A stretch of 64,000 nucleotides of DNA, taken from Paenimyroides aestuarii. Its GTDB lineage: Bacteria; Bacteroidota; Bacteroidia; Flavobacteriales; Flavobacteriaceae. The notes beneath the pieces were generated by a model. That model did no database searches and was not told where the DNA came from. It saw nothing but the letters and a program-made list of their open reading frames with translations. The translations under genes and the position numbers were made by a program. Shown here piece after piece: positions 44,391 to 51,952 of the stretch. The stretch covers positions 1,612,001 through 1,676,000 of the forward strand of contig NZ_CP102382.1 of assembly GCF_024628805.1 (NCBI RefSeq), read 5' to 3'. Each line of letters starts with the position of its first letter. The stretch's first letter is position 1.

Positions 44391-44870
44391 ATGTTAAAAA
44401 AAATCATCATAGGCATTTATACCGGATTAGCTGTTTTTTTAATGAGTTTTTCCACTCATTCATCCATAGTGCCCACAACAACTGCCTACCAAAATATAAC
44501 CGAGGTTTCATGGAAATTGTTGGGGCAGATTGACTTTGTAAAAAGAAAAAATCCACATTACGGCGAAGTGATGTATCCTATGGTAAACAGCACTTTAAAA
44601 GCTTTGCAAGGGAAAAAAATAAAAGCTTCGGGCTTTATTGTTCCCATTGATAGCAAATCGTATGCGTTGAGTAAAAATGTTTTTGCACAATGTTTTTTCT
44701 GCGGAAACGCCGGACCAGAAACCATTATGGGCATTCAATTTAAGGGCAGCACTCCGCGTTTAAAAACCGATACTTATGTAACAATTGAAGGTACTTTTCG
44801 ATACAATGCAGACGATATCGACGATTGGATTTACCATATTGAAAATGCTGTAATTACACATCAAAAATAA
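44391..44870 (+). CDS. exported DUF3299-like CxxC protein, copy 2
   Basis: 159 residues, paralog of the preceding gene with the same plan: signal MLKKIIIGIYTGLAVFLMSF, then KIKASGFIVPIDSKSYALS, AQCFFCGNAGPETIMGIQFK (CxxC with Gly), and PRLKTDTYVTIEGTF. Shared and differing residues suggest an old duplication rather than a recent one. Stop and the start of the HAD gene overlap by one base (TAATG), so cotranslation with the phosphatase is possible, although a functional link is not evident. Confidence 0.7.
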   Translation: MLKKIIIGIYTGLAVFLMSFSTHSSIVPTTTAYQNITEVSWKLLGQIDFVKRKNPHYGEVMYPMVNSTLKALQGKKIKASGFIVPIDSKSYALSKNVFAQCFFCGNAGPETIMGIQFKGSTPRLKTDTYVTIEGTFRYNADDIDDWIYHIENAVITHQK

Positions 44871-45559
44871 TGAGCGCTAAAGCAACGGTTACTGATTTGT
44901 TTTTCGATTTGGATCATACCATTTATGATTTTGATAAAAATGCTGCGTTAACATTTGATGCAATTTTTACCGAAATGCAGTTGGAAAATGTGCATGATTT
45001 TATGATTCATTTTAAACCGATTAACGATTCCTATTGGGAGCGCTTTTCAAAAGAAGAAATATCGCGAGATGTTTTGCGCTACGGCAGATTAAAAGACACT
45101 TTTAACGCGCTTCAAATACAGTTAACAGATAAGGATATTTACCATATTGCCGATCAGTTTGTGATGCATTTACCCAATCACAACCACGTGTTCGATGGTG
45201 CACACACCACTTTAGCTGCTCTTACCAAAAAATACCGCTTACACATCATTACAAACGGACCTGATGTGGTGCAAGAACGCAAGCTGAAAAATGCGCATTT
45301 AACGTCTTATTTTCAAACGATAACCAATTCGGAATTGGCAGGTGTGAAAAAACCACATACAGCAATATTTCAATATGCTTTGAAAAAAGCCTATGTGAAA
45401 GCAGAAAACAGTGTGATGATTGGCGATAGCCTGCAAGCAGATATTCACGGAGCTTTAAATGCGGGTATGCAAGCAGTTTGGTTCAACGAAGCCAAATTAG
45501 AAAACCCATTGGGTGTGGCAGAAATTTACAAATTAAATCAACTTTTAGATATTTTATAA
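44870..45559 (+). CDS. HAD-superfamily hydrolase, YjjG-like nucleotidase
   Basis: 229 residues. Motif I LFFDLDHTIYDF (Asp13, Asp15), motif II HIITNGPDVVQERKL, motif III Lys in SELAGVKKPH, motif IV MIGDSLQADIHGALNAG. The helical cap between motifs I and II has the size of YjjG/YfnB nucleotidases, which dephosphorylate non-canonical pyrimidine nucleotides. The exact substrate cannot be read from sequence. Coupled to the preceding CxxC gene (1-bp TAATG overlap); the next gene begins 1 bp after its stop. Confidence 0.85.
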   Translation: MSAKATVTDLFFDLDHTIYDFDKNAALTFDAIFTEMQLENVHDFMIHFKPINDSYWERFSKEEISRDVLRYGRLKDTFNALQIQLTDKDIYHIADQFVMHLPNHNHVFDGAHTTLAALTKKYRLHIITNGPDVVQERKLKNAHLTSYFQTITNSELAGVKKPHTAIFQYALKKAYVKAENSVMIGDSLQADIHGALNAGMQAVWFNEAKLENPLGVAEIYKLNQLLDIL

Positions 45560-45560
45560 T

Positions 45561-45980
45561 ATGAAAAAGATTCTATTTTTAACGCTTTTTGTTTGCTTGT
45601 CTATCGCAGCAAAAGCACAAGGATTGAACACCAAATATGTTCAAATAAAACAAGTGTATCATTTTCAAGACACCTTTAATGAATTCCGAGTGAACTCTTA
45701 CCTAAAATACCGTTTAGAAGAAGCGGGTTATACTGTTTTTTACGACAATCAAGAAGTACCGGCAGAAGTGAAAGCAGATCCGTGTAAGTTACTAAAATGC
45801 GAGGTGACGCGCGACAAATCAATGCTTGCAACCAAATTGGAAATCACTTTAGTGAATTGTAAAGGAAATGCGGTTTTTACTGCAAACGGAGAAAGCCGAT
45901 TGAAACTGCATGCTAAATCTTATACCGATGCCATTAAAAATGCTTTGGAATATTCGGTTTTAAACAAACAAAAGCAATAG
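45561..45980 (+). CDS. small exported protein, unknown
   Basis: 139 residues. MKKILFLTLFVCLSIAAKAQ is a clear signal peptide. The mature part is a compact alpha/beta domain (NEFRVNSYLKYRLEEAGYTV, DPCKLLKCEVTRDKSMLATK) with a Cys pair CKLLKC and a C-terminal helix (SYTDAIKNALEYSV). No family recognised. It begins 1 bp after the HAD gene and is the last gene of the unit, followed by a terminator. Confidence 0.6.
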   Translation: MKKILFLTLFVCLSIAAKAQGLNTKYVQIKQVYHFQDTFNEFRVNSYLKYRLEEAGYTVFYDNQEVPAEVKADPCKLLKCEVTRDKSMLATKLEITLVNCKGNAVFTANGESRLKLHAKSYTDAIKNALEYSVLNKQKQ

Positions 45981-46047
45981 TTATTTTACTGTAAATTCTA
46001 TAAAAAGCAATAAGGTTATTGCATCTTTTGCTTAAAATGTAAAATGA

Positions 46048-46075
46048 AATGCCTCGAAATTCACTTCGAGGCATT
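46048..46075. terminator. bidirectional terminator
   Basis: AATGCCTCGAA pairs perfectly with TTCGAGGCATT around a 6-base loop. It sits between the convergent 45561 and rarA genes and can end both. Confidence 0.8.
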
Positions 46076-46117
46076 GCATTTTTAAGGATAAAAAATTAGT
46101 TTCAATCAATTGCATAC

Positions 46118-47395
46118 TTAGTATCCGTATTTACCTTGCCAGCGTTGCTGTAGAAAATCTTTGGTTTGTTTTTCTCGTGCATTTTCACCCGGTTCATAAA
46201 AAGCGGTGTTTGCCAGATCATCGGGTAAATATTCCTGATAAGCAAAATTGCCAGGGAAATCGTGGCTGTATTTATAATCTTCGCCATAACCCAATTCTTT
46301 CATTAATTTGGTAGGCGCGTTTCGCAAATGAATCGGAACCGACAAATCGCCGGTTTGTTTCACTGCTGCTTGTGCTTTGCCAATTGCCATATAGCTGGCG
46401 TTGCTTTTGGGCGATGTTGCCAAATAAATAGCACACTGACTTAATAAAATCCTACTTTCTGGGTAGCCAATCACCGATACCGCCTGAAAAATATTGTTTG
46501 CCATAATAATAGCGGTGGGGTTTGCCAAGCCAATATCTTCAGAAGCAGAAATAAGCAAACGGCGAGCAATGAATTTTAAATCTTCGCCGCCTTCAATCAT
46601 TCGTGCCAACCAATAAACCGCTCCGTTGGGATCACTTCCCCGAATCGATTTAATAAAAGCCGAAATAATATCGTAATGTTGTTCGCCCGTTTTATCATAC
46701 AAAACCGTGTTTTTTTGAACAATTTGCATTACTTTTTCATTGGTAATTTCCACTGTTTCATCACCAATGGCATTCACAATCAATTCAAAAGTATTCAACA
46801 ATTTTCTACCATCGCCACCCGAAACCCGAAACAGCGCTTCGTTTTCTATAATCGTTATATTTTTAGTTTTTAAAACTTCGTCCACCAACAAAGCTCGGTT
46901 CAGCAAGGCTTCCAAATCTGTTTTTGTAAACGCATTTAAGGTATATACTTGGCAGCGTGAAAGCAAAGCCGGAATCACTTCAAAACTCGGGTTTTCGGTT
47001 GTAGCACCAATCAGTGTTACCCAGCCTTTTTCAACAGCTGCCAACAAGGAATCTTGCTGCGATTTGCTGAAACGGTGTATTTCATCAATAAATAAAATAG
47101 GATTTTTAGGGGTAAATAAACCGCCGTCTCCTTTGGCTTTTTCAATCACCTCGCGCACATCTTTCACACCTGCATTAATAGCACTCAACACATAAAAAGG
47201 GCGGTTGCTTTCCTGAGCAATAATCTCGGCTAAAGTAGTTTTGCCCGTGCCTGGCGGTCCCCAAAAAATCATAGAGGGGATAATGCCACGTTTAATACTT
47301 TGGGTTAAAATACCTTGGGAACCCACTAAATGCGATTGACTAATGTATTCGTCTAAGTTTTTGGGGCGTATGCGTTCTGCTAATGGTGCTTTCAT
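46118..47395 (-). CDS. rarA: replication-associated recombination protein RarA
   Basis: 425 residues, AAA+ clamp-loader-like ATPase that acts at stalled replication forks. Walker A GPPGTGKTT at 46-54, Walker B ILFIDEIHRF near 101-110, sensor 1 GATTENPSF, and the central and C-terminal MgsA domains (RGSDPNGAVYWLARMIEGGE, EDIGLANPTAIIMAN, QCAIYLATSPKSNASYMAI, VPIHLRNAPTKLM). Length and order are normal for RarA/MgsA. A monocistronic gene with a short repeat-containing region upstream. Confidence 0.95.
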   Translation of the reverse strand: MKAPLAERIRPKNLDEYISQSHLVGSQGILTQSIKRGIIPSMIFWGPPGTGKTTLAEIIAQESNRPFYVLSAINAGVKDVREVIEKAKGDGGLFTPKNPILFIDEIHRFSKSQQDSLLAAVEKGWVTLIGATTENPSFEVIPALLSRCQVYTLNAFTKTDLEALLNRALLVDEVLKTKNITIIENEALFRVSGGDGRKLLNTFELIVNAIGDETVEITNEKVMQIVQKNTVLYDKTGEQHYDIISAFIKSIRGSDPNGAVYWLARMIEGGEDLKFIARRLLISASEDIGLANPTAIIMANNIFQAVSVIGYPESRILLSQCAIYLATSPKSNASYMAIGKAQAAVKQTGDLSVPIHLRNAPTKLMKELGYGEDYKYSHDFPGNFAYQEYLPDDLANTAFYEPGENAREKQTKDFLQQRWQGKYGY

Positions 47396-47517
47396 AAGGT
47401 AAAATTATAAAATAGATGGTGGCGTTACAAAAAAAAGTGTATTTTAGTATCTATAAAAACGCGCTCTGCATTATTTATTGAATTTTAAAACATGATATTC
47501 AGTAACTTGTTTTTTGC

Positions 47518-47600
47518 CACAGACACACACAGGTTTTAATTGTTTTGCATTTTATAGATAGCTTTAAAGATGAATAAAAATCTGTGCATCATTGGGAATT
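47518..47600. repeat. decayed CCACAGA...TCTGTG element
   Basis: CCACAGACACACACAGG on the left and ATCTGTGCATCATTGGG on the right correspond to the two arms of the 12056-12208 element, with more mismatches and a shorter interior. The region between rarA and the next gene otherwise holds nothing. Confidence 0.45.
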
Positions 47601-47638
47601 TTATAATGCGATAGGCGGGTAATAAAGATAGATTTCTT

Positions 47639-48157
47639 ATGAAAAAAATAGTTGTACTAATTTTGAGCGGTTTGGCATTCACTGCATGTGTTGGTGATGA
47701 CAGTTGCGGATGTGTAACACCACCAGAGCCTGATGAAATATTAGCCGTGCACTTAAAAAATAGTGGAGGCAGCAATTTGCTAAACCCTGCTGCGGATGGT
47801 CACATTCCTAACGAACAATTTACTTTTTATTTAATTACCAAAAACCAAACAATCAATCTTACAGATGAGCAATCAAATAATTCTATTATTCAAGATTTTG
47901 TTGCCGATGCCTTATTTGATAATGGTTATTTAAGAATGGATTACAGCTGGTATATGCCCGACGAAAATGGTTTTAAAGAAGGAAATTATGTAATTGATTA
48001 CAATGGTTTGTATCCCAACGACACCATTTTTGCAAAATACAAAACAACCGATCGGTCAGAGGTTGATCCGCTTGTGCAGTTAAAGATAAATGGGGTGCAA
48101 CAAGAATTGCAACAACCTAACAGCGAGCTGATGCACGCTATTACAATCATTAAATAG
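47639..48157 (+). CDS. lipoprotein, unknown function
   Basis: 172 residues. MKKIVVLILSGLAFTACVGD has a lipobox with Cys17; two further cysteines follow (DSCGCVTPP). The mature part has beta-strand-like stretches (GYLRMDYSWYMPDENG, YVIDYNGLYPNDTIF, DPLVQLKINGVQQEL). No homologue recognised. Convergent with the following minus-strand gene; no terminator was evident. Confidence 0.55.
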   Translation: MKKIVVLILSGLAFTACVGDDSCGCVTPPEPDEILAVHLKNSGGSNLLNPAADGHIPNEQFTFYLITKNQTINLTDEQSNNSIIQDFVADALFDNGYLRMDYSWYMPDENGFKEGNYVIDYNGLYPNDTIFAKYKTTDRSEVDPLVQLKINGVQQELQQPNSELMHAITIIK

Positions 48158-48244
48158 ATAAGTTTCCAAACCCATCTACAGAAGCACTCAACAACTATTT
48201 TTGATAGTTGCAGTAGTTCGTGCATTTGTTTGTAAGCAACAAAA

Positions 48245-48652
48245 TCAGGCAATACGCTCTAGATTCATAATAAGCTGCTCTACTTCAACCGCTTTTTTTA
48301 ATTGATTGCTCAGCAAAAAATCGCCGTATTTTTTCTGATGATTTTCAATCGTTCGGTTTAAATGCGTTTTAAAAAGTTGGCTGTAATGGTTCTTGCTGTA
48401 AGCTTCAACCAATTCATAACACTTTTTTATTTCCATAATATTGTGGGTGGTAATCTCGGTTTTGGTTAGCGATACCAATAAACGGTTTAAATAGTTTTCT
48501 TTTTTAAAAGCCCACTCATTAATTTGTTCTTGATAAAATTTTTGAGCGTCTTTATCATTGATCTCCATCCAAGTATATTTCTGAATGCTGCATTCCACCA
48601 TTTGGCTTTCTATGTGCAACAAGGCTGCCCGGTGTTTTAAAAAAGTCATCAT
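48245..48652 (-). CDS. helical hypothetical protein
   Basis: 135 residues, no signal. Almost all helix: MMTFLKHRAALLHIESQMVE, then KFYQEQINEWAFKKENYLNR, KTHLNRTIENHQKKYGDF. Length and composition recall small regulatory or adaptor proteins, but no family is recognised. Divergent from alkB (96-bp gap), so they share a promoter region; whether it relates to DNA repair is open. Confidence 0.5.
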   Translation of the reverse strand: MMTFLKHRAALLHIESQMVECSIQKYTWMEINDKDAQKFYQEQINEWAFKKENYLNRLLVSLTKTEITTHNIMEIKKCYELVEAYSKNHYSQLFKTHLNRTIENHQKKYGDFLLSNQLKKAVEVEQLIMNLERIA

Positions 48653-48748
48653 ATGCTTTGTTTTTCTTCAAAAGTCACTATTTAAAATGACGTTGATTGT
48701 CGTTATGCAAAAAATAAAGAAGTTGTATTTTTACAAAAAAGTAATGCT

Positions 48749-49351
48749 ATGGATTTATTTACAAACGAAACAACCGAAGATAATTTATTGCCATTTGATG
48801 GCGAAGTTGTTTACCATGGAATTTTGTTGGATACCCATGAGGCCAATCATTTTTTTAATGTATTGATGCAGAAAATAGAATGGTACCATGATAAATCGGT
48901 TATTTATGGCAAGGAAATCACTACCAAACGAAAGGTTGCTTGGTACGGATCAAAAGATTTTTCGTACACTTATTCCGGTTATACGCGTGTGGCATTGCCT
49001 TGGATGGAAGAATTATTGGCTTTAAAACAATTAATTGAATTATATACCAACAGTATGTACAATTCGTGTTTACTGAATTTGTACCACAGCGGCGAAGAAG
49101 GCATGGCGTGGCACAGCGACGGCGAAAAAGATTTGGTTGATAACGGTTCAATCGCTTGTTTAAGTTTGGGTGCACAACGCCGATTTGATTTTAAACACAA
49201 ACAATCGGCACAGAAAAAACTGTTCGATTTACCCAATGGTTCGTTAATCGAAATGAAAGGCGAAACCCAGAAACATTGGCTGCACCGTATCGCCCCAACA
49301 AAAAAAGTAACCGAACCAAGAATTAGTTTAACATTTAGGCAGATGAGGTGA
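48749..49351 (+). CDS. alkB: AlkB-family 2-oxoglutarate/Fe(II) dioxygenase
   Basis: 200 residues. Repairs alkylated DNA bases by oxidative dealkylation. Fe-binding His122-x-Asp124 (WHSDGEKD) and His179 (WLHRI), 2-oxoglutarate-binding Arg191 and Arg197 (EPRISLTFR). Upstream TRVALPWMEELLALKQLIE and YNSCLLNLYHSGEEGMAWHS match the short AlkB-type fold (ALKBH2/3-like). The start ATG is preceded by aagtaatgct. A tandem TGATTTTTGATTGA repeat follows the stop. Confidence 0.92.
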   Translation: MDLFTNETTEDNLLPFDGEVVYHGILLDTHEANHFFNVLMQKIEWYHDKSVIYGKEITTKRKVAWYGSKDFSYTYSGYTRVALPWMEELLALKQLIELYTNSMYNSCLLNLYHSGEEGMAWHSDGEKDLVDNGSIACLSLGAQRRFDFKHKQSAQKKLFDLPNGSLIEMKGETQKHWLHRIAPTKKVTEPRISLTFRQMR

Positions 49352-49352
49352 T

Positions 49353-49553
49353 TTTTGATTGATGATTTTTGATTTTTGATTTTTGATTGATGAAGGGTGT
49401 TTGATGATTTTTGATTGATGATTTTTGATTGATGATTTTTGATTGATGATTTTTGATTGATGATTTTTGATTGATGATTTTTGATTGGTGATTTGTGATT
49501 GATGATTGATGATTGATGATTGATGATTGATGAAGGGTGTTTGATGATTTTTG
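49353..49553. repeat. imperfect tandem TGATTTTTGATTGA repeat
   Basis: About 200 bp of tandem variants of the 14-bp unit TGATTTTTGATTGA with interspersed GATGAAGGGTGT. No gene is supported; the antisense frame over it is a translation of the repeat. It could be unstable by slippage. Confidence 0.7.
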
Positions 49554-49579
49554 ATACCTGCACCTGCGAATTAAAAATA

Positions 49580-49617
49580 AAATGCGTTTAGCAAATATGT
49601 TAAACGCATTTTTTTTA
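49580..49617 (+). terminator. AAATGCGTTTA hairpin terminator
   Basis: AAATGCGTTTA pairs with TAAACGCATTT and is followed by T6. It is downstream of the tandem repeat and before the pepA promoter. Confidence 0.75.
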
Positions 49618-49634
49618 TTGTCTGTTCAATTTCC

Positions 49635-49642
49635 TACCTTTG
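49635..49642 (+). promoter_or_regulatory. Bacteroidota -7 box of pepA
   Basis: TACCTTTG is an exact TAnnTTTG match, 22 bp before the pepA start codon. Confidence 0.55.
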
Positions 49643-49664
49643 AAATTCAATAAAAAAACAAACA

Positions 49665-51056
49665 ATGTTACAATTAACCCAAGAACTTAAAGGAACTGCT
49701 TTTGTTTATGTTGTAAACGAACACACTACTTTAAATACGCAAACTCCAGACTACGTTAATCAAGCTTTTACAACCTTTCAAGCCAAAGAAACTAAAGAAG
49801 ATTTTGTGAAAATCGGCAATCAATTTTTCTTTTTTGTAAAAGAAAACAACGATTTAGAAAAAATGCGTGTGTCGGGTTTTAATATCCGTCAAAAATTAGA
49901 TAAAAAAACAACCGATATCACCATTATTGGATCGGGCGAAACCGCATTGGCGTTGGCAGAAGGTTTGGCATTATCAAACTATCAGTTTTTAAAATACTTT
50001 AAAGATGCCGATGACCGCGAATATACGCTAGAACATATTTTTATGTTGGGCGAAATTTCAGCCGAAGAAATAACCCACATGAACAACATTATAAAAGCGG
50101 TTTTTTGGGCACGCGATATGGTAAACGAACCCACTTCGTACTTAACAGCCAATCAATTGGCAAAAGAAATTCAGGAAATTGGCGATGAAGCCCATTTTCA
50201 TGTAGAAGTGTTTCGCAAACCTGAAATCGAAGCTTTAAAAATGGGCGGCTTATTGGCTGTTAATAAAGGCTCAGTGCAACCGCCAACTTTCACGGTGATG
50301 GAATACAAACCGGCAAACCCAATCAATGAAAAGCCTATTGTGCTAGTGGGAAAAGGTGTGGTGTATGATACGGGTGGATTGTCGCTTAAACCAACTGCCA
50401 ACTCTATGGATTTAATGAAATCGGATATGGGTGGTGCAGCAATGATGGCGGCAACTGTGTATGCAACGGCTTTAAACAAATTGAATATTCATGTAATTGG
50501 TTTAATTCCTGCAACAGACAACCGTCCGGGAGGTGATGCCTATGCTCCGGGCGATATTATTACCATGATGGATGGAACCACAGTTGAGGTACTAAATACC
50601 GATGCCGAAGGGCGTATGATTTTGGCCGATGCCATTTCTTATGCCACAAAATACAATCCCCAACTAATCATTAATGCAGCCACTTTAACTGGCGCGGCTT
50701 TGGTTGCGGTGGGTACGCGAGCAGCTTGTTTAATGAGTAATGCAGATGAAAAAGTAACAAAAGCTATTTTAAATGCGGGCGAAAAGGTACACGAACGCAT
50801 GGTGCAATTGCCATTGTGGGACGATTATAAAGAACAGCTAAAATCTACATGTGCCGATTTAAAAAATATTGGTGGAAGCACCGCCGGAACCATTACAGCA
50901 GGTAAGTTTTTAGAGCATTTTGCGAAAGCTCCGTTTGTGCATATCGATATTGCCGGACCTGCATTTACAACTGCTGCCGAAAATTATAAAGGTTTAGGCG
51001 GAACAGGAACCGGAGTGCGTGCATTGCATACATTCTTTGCCAACTATAAAAAGTAA
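49665..51056 (+). CDS. pepA: leucyl aminopeptidase (M17)
   Basis: 463 residues. Cytosolic Mn/Zn metallopeptidase cutting N-terminal amino acids. M17 active site signature: IVLVGKGVVYDTGGLSLK (metal ligands and Lys), DLMKSDMGGAAMMAAT, and NTDAEGRMILADA (two metal-binding Asp/Glu). The N-terminal half is the less conserved M17_N domain. Length typical. Monocistronic, between a terminator and the DUF6174 gene; promoter box upstream. Confidence 0.94.
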   Translation: MLQLTQELKGTAFVYVVNEHTTLNTQTPDYVNQAFTTFQAKETKEDFVKIGNQFFFFVKENNDLEKMRVSGFNIRQKLDKKTTDITIIGSGETALALAEGLALSNYQFLKYFKDADDREYTLEHIFMLGEISAEEITHMNNIIKAVFWARDMVNEPTSYLTANQLAKEIQEIGDEAHFHVEVFRKPEIEALKMGGLLAVNKGSVQPPTFTVMEYKPANPINEKPIVLVGKGVVYDTGGLSLKPTANSMDLMKSDMGGAAMMAATVYATALNKLNIHVIGLIPATDNRPGGDAYAPGDIITMMDGTTVEVLNTDAEGRMILADAISYATKYNPQLIINAATLTGAALVAVGTRAACLMSNADEKVTKAILNAGEKVHERMVQLPLWDDYKEQLKSTCADLKNIGGSTAGTITAGKFLEHFAKAPFVHIDIAGPAFTTAAENYKGLGGTGTGVRALHTFFANYKK

Positions 51057-51135
51057 AACCCTGACTGTATTGTAGTTCAACATCAGCTGGTAGAGAACGC
51101 TAATTAGAATCATTTATTCTGAAATAAAAACGCAA

Positions 51136-51165
51136 AATCCGTTATCATTTGGTAACGGATTTTTG
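51136..51165 (+). terminator. AATCCGTTA hairpin, copy 1
   Basis: AATCCGTTA pairs with TAACGGATT, T-run after the stem. An almost identical hairpin is found after the next gene at 51664, so the gene is flanked by matching terminators. Confidence 0.75.
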
Positions 51166-51167
51166 TG

Positions 51168-51175
51168 TATATTTG
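51168..51175 (+). promoter_or_regulatory. Bacteroidota -7 box TATATTTG
   Basis: Exact TAnnTTTG match directly after the terminator T-run and 22 bp before the start of the DUF6174 lipoprotein. Confidence 0.5.
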
Positions 51176-51197
51176 ATAAACTAAAACATTACTTTTT

Positions 51198-51659
51198 ATG
51201 AAAAAAATATACTTATTAGGTTTATTAATTTTCATTTCGATAACGATGAGTTGTGATAATGAGGAGGATTATTATATTCGTTTTGATGAAAGTACATTTA
51301 ATGAACAAAGAGCATTATGGGAGCATGCAAAAAATCAAAATTATTCATTTCAATATAGTTATGCATCTTCTACTGGACCAATTATTGCAGATATAATTGT
51401 AGAGAATGGTATTCAAATTAACGAAGAAGAAACGCCGGGTAGCTACACGATTGATGATATTTATAAAATGATTGAAAATGATTTTATTTACGCTAAAACT
51501 AGAGACAATAGAGATTTGTATGGTGTATCAATAAATGTAGAATATAACAAAGAATTTCATTATCCAGAGAAAATTAATTATTCGGTTTCATTTAAAAATG
51601 AAAATATGGCAGGTGGAGGTGGTTACAATGCCGAAATAACAAATTTTACTTTAAACTAA
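51198..51659 (+). CDS. DUF6174-type lipoprotein
   Basis: 153 residues. MKKIYLLGLLIFISITMSCD has lipobox Cys19. The mature part FNEQRALWEHAKNQNYSFQY, then IIADIIVENGIQINEEE, and SINVEYNKEFHYPEKINYSV fits the DUF6174 pattern (a W..... YSF.Y start and a V.NG strand). Function unknown. Flanked on both sides by nearly identical terminator hairpins. Confidence 0.68.
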   Translation: MKKIYLLGLLIFISITMSCDNEEDYYIRFDESTFNEQRALWEHAKNQNYSFQYSYASSTGPIIADIIVENGIQINEEETPGSYTIDDIYKMIENDFIYAKTRDNRDLYGVSINVEYNKEFHYPEKINYSVSFKNENMAGGGGYNAEITNFTLN

Positions 51660-51663
51660 TTCA

Positions 51664-51694
51664 AAATCCGTTATCATTTGGTAGCGGATTTTTG
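51664..51694 (+). terminator. AATCCGTTA hairpin, copy 2
   Basis: AATCCGTTA / TAGCGGATT with one wobble, same loop TCATTTGG as copy 1 at 51136, then T5. Confidence 0.7.
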
Positions 51695-51952
51695 CTTTCC
51701 ACATTTTAAACACTTCTTAACAAAGATTAAAAAAGGGTTAAAAAAATAATTTCAGTTGGGGTTTTTGGCACGGCAGTTCTCCCCAATATGTGTATGTCAA
51801 TCAGCAATCAATGACCGTTTTATGTTAAATTACCCCTTATTTTTCTTAAAATTCTTCGTGGTATAATACTTGAAATTTGCTTTTCTATCAATTCAAATAA
51901 AGGTTTGTTTTCATCTAACCAAACAAACAGTTTATTTTCAAAGTACATTTTT

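Noticed and set aside
46102..46287. Frame at the rarA 3' end reading MAKIINTATISLAILLI
   Set aside because: Frame-shifted shadow inside rarA, whose own C-terminus fits the family.
48585..48866. 93-codon frame overlapping the divergent promoter and alkB start
   Set aside because: Overlaps the better supported alkB and the 48245-48652 gene; no motif.
48979..49563. 194-codon antisense frame over alkB and the tandem repeat
   Set aside because: The N-terminal half is a translation of the 14-bp repeat (SSIINHQSS-type).
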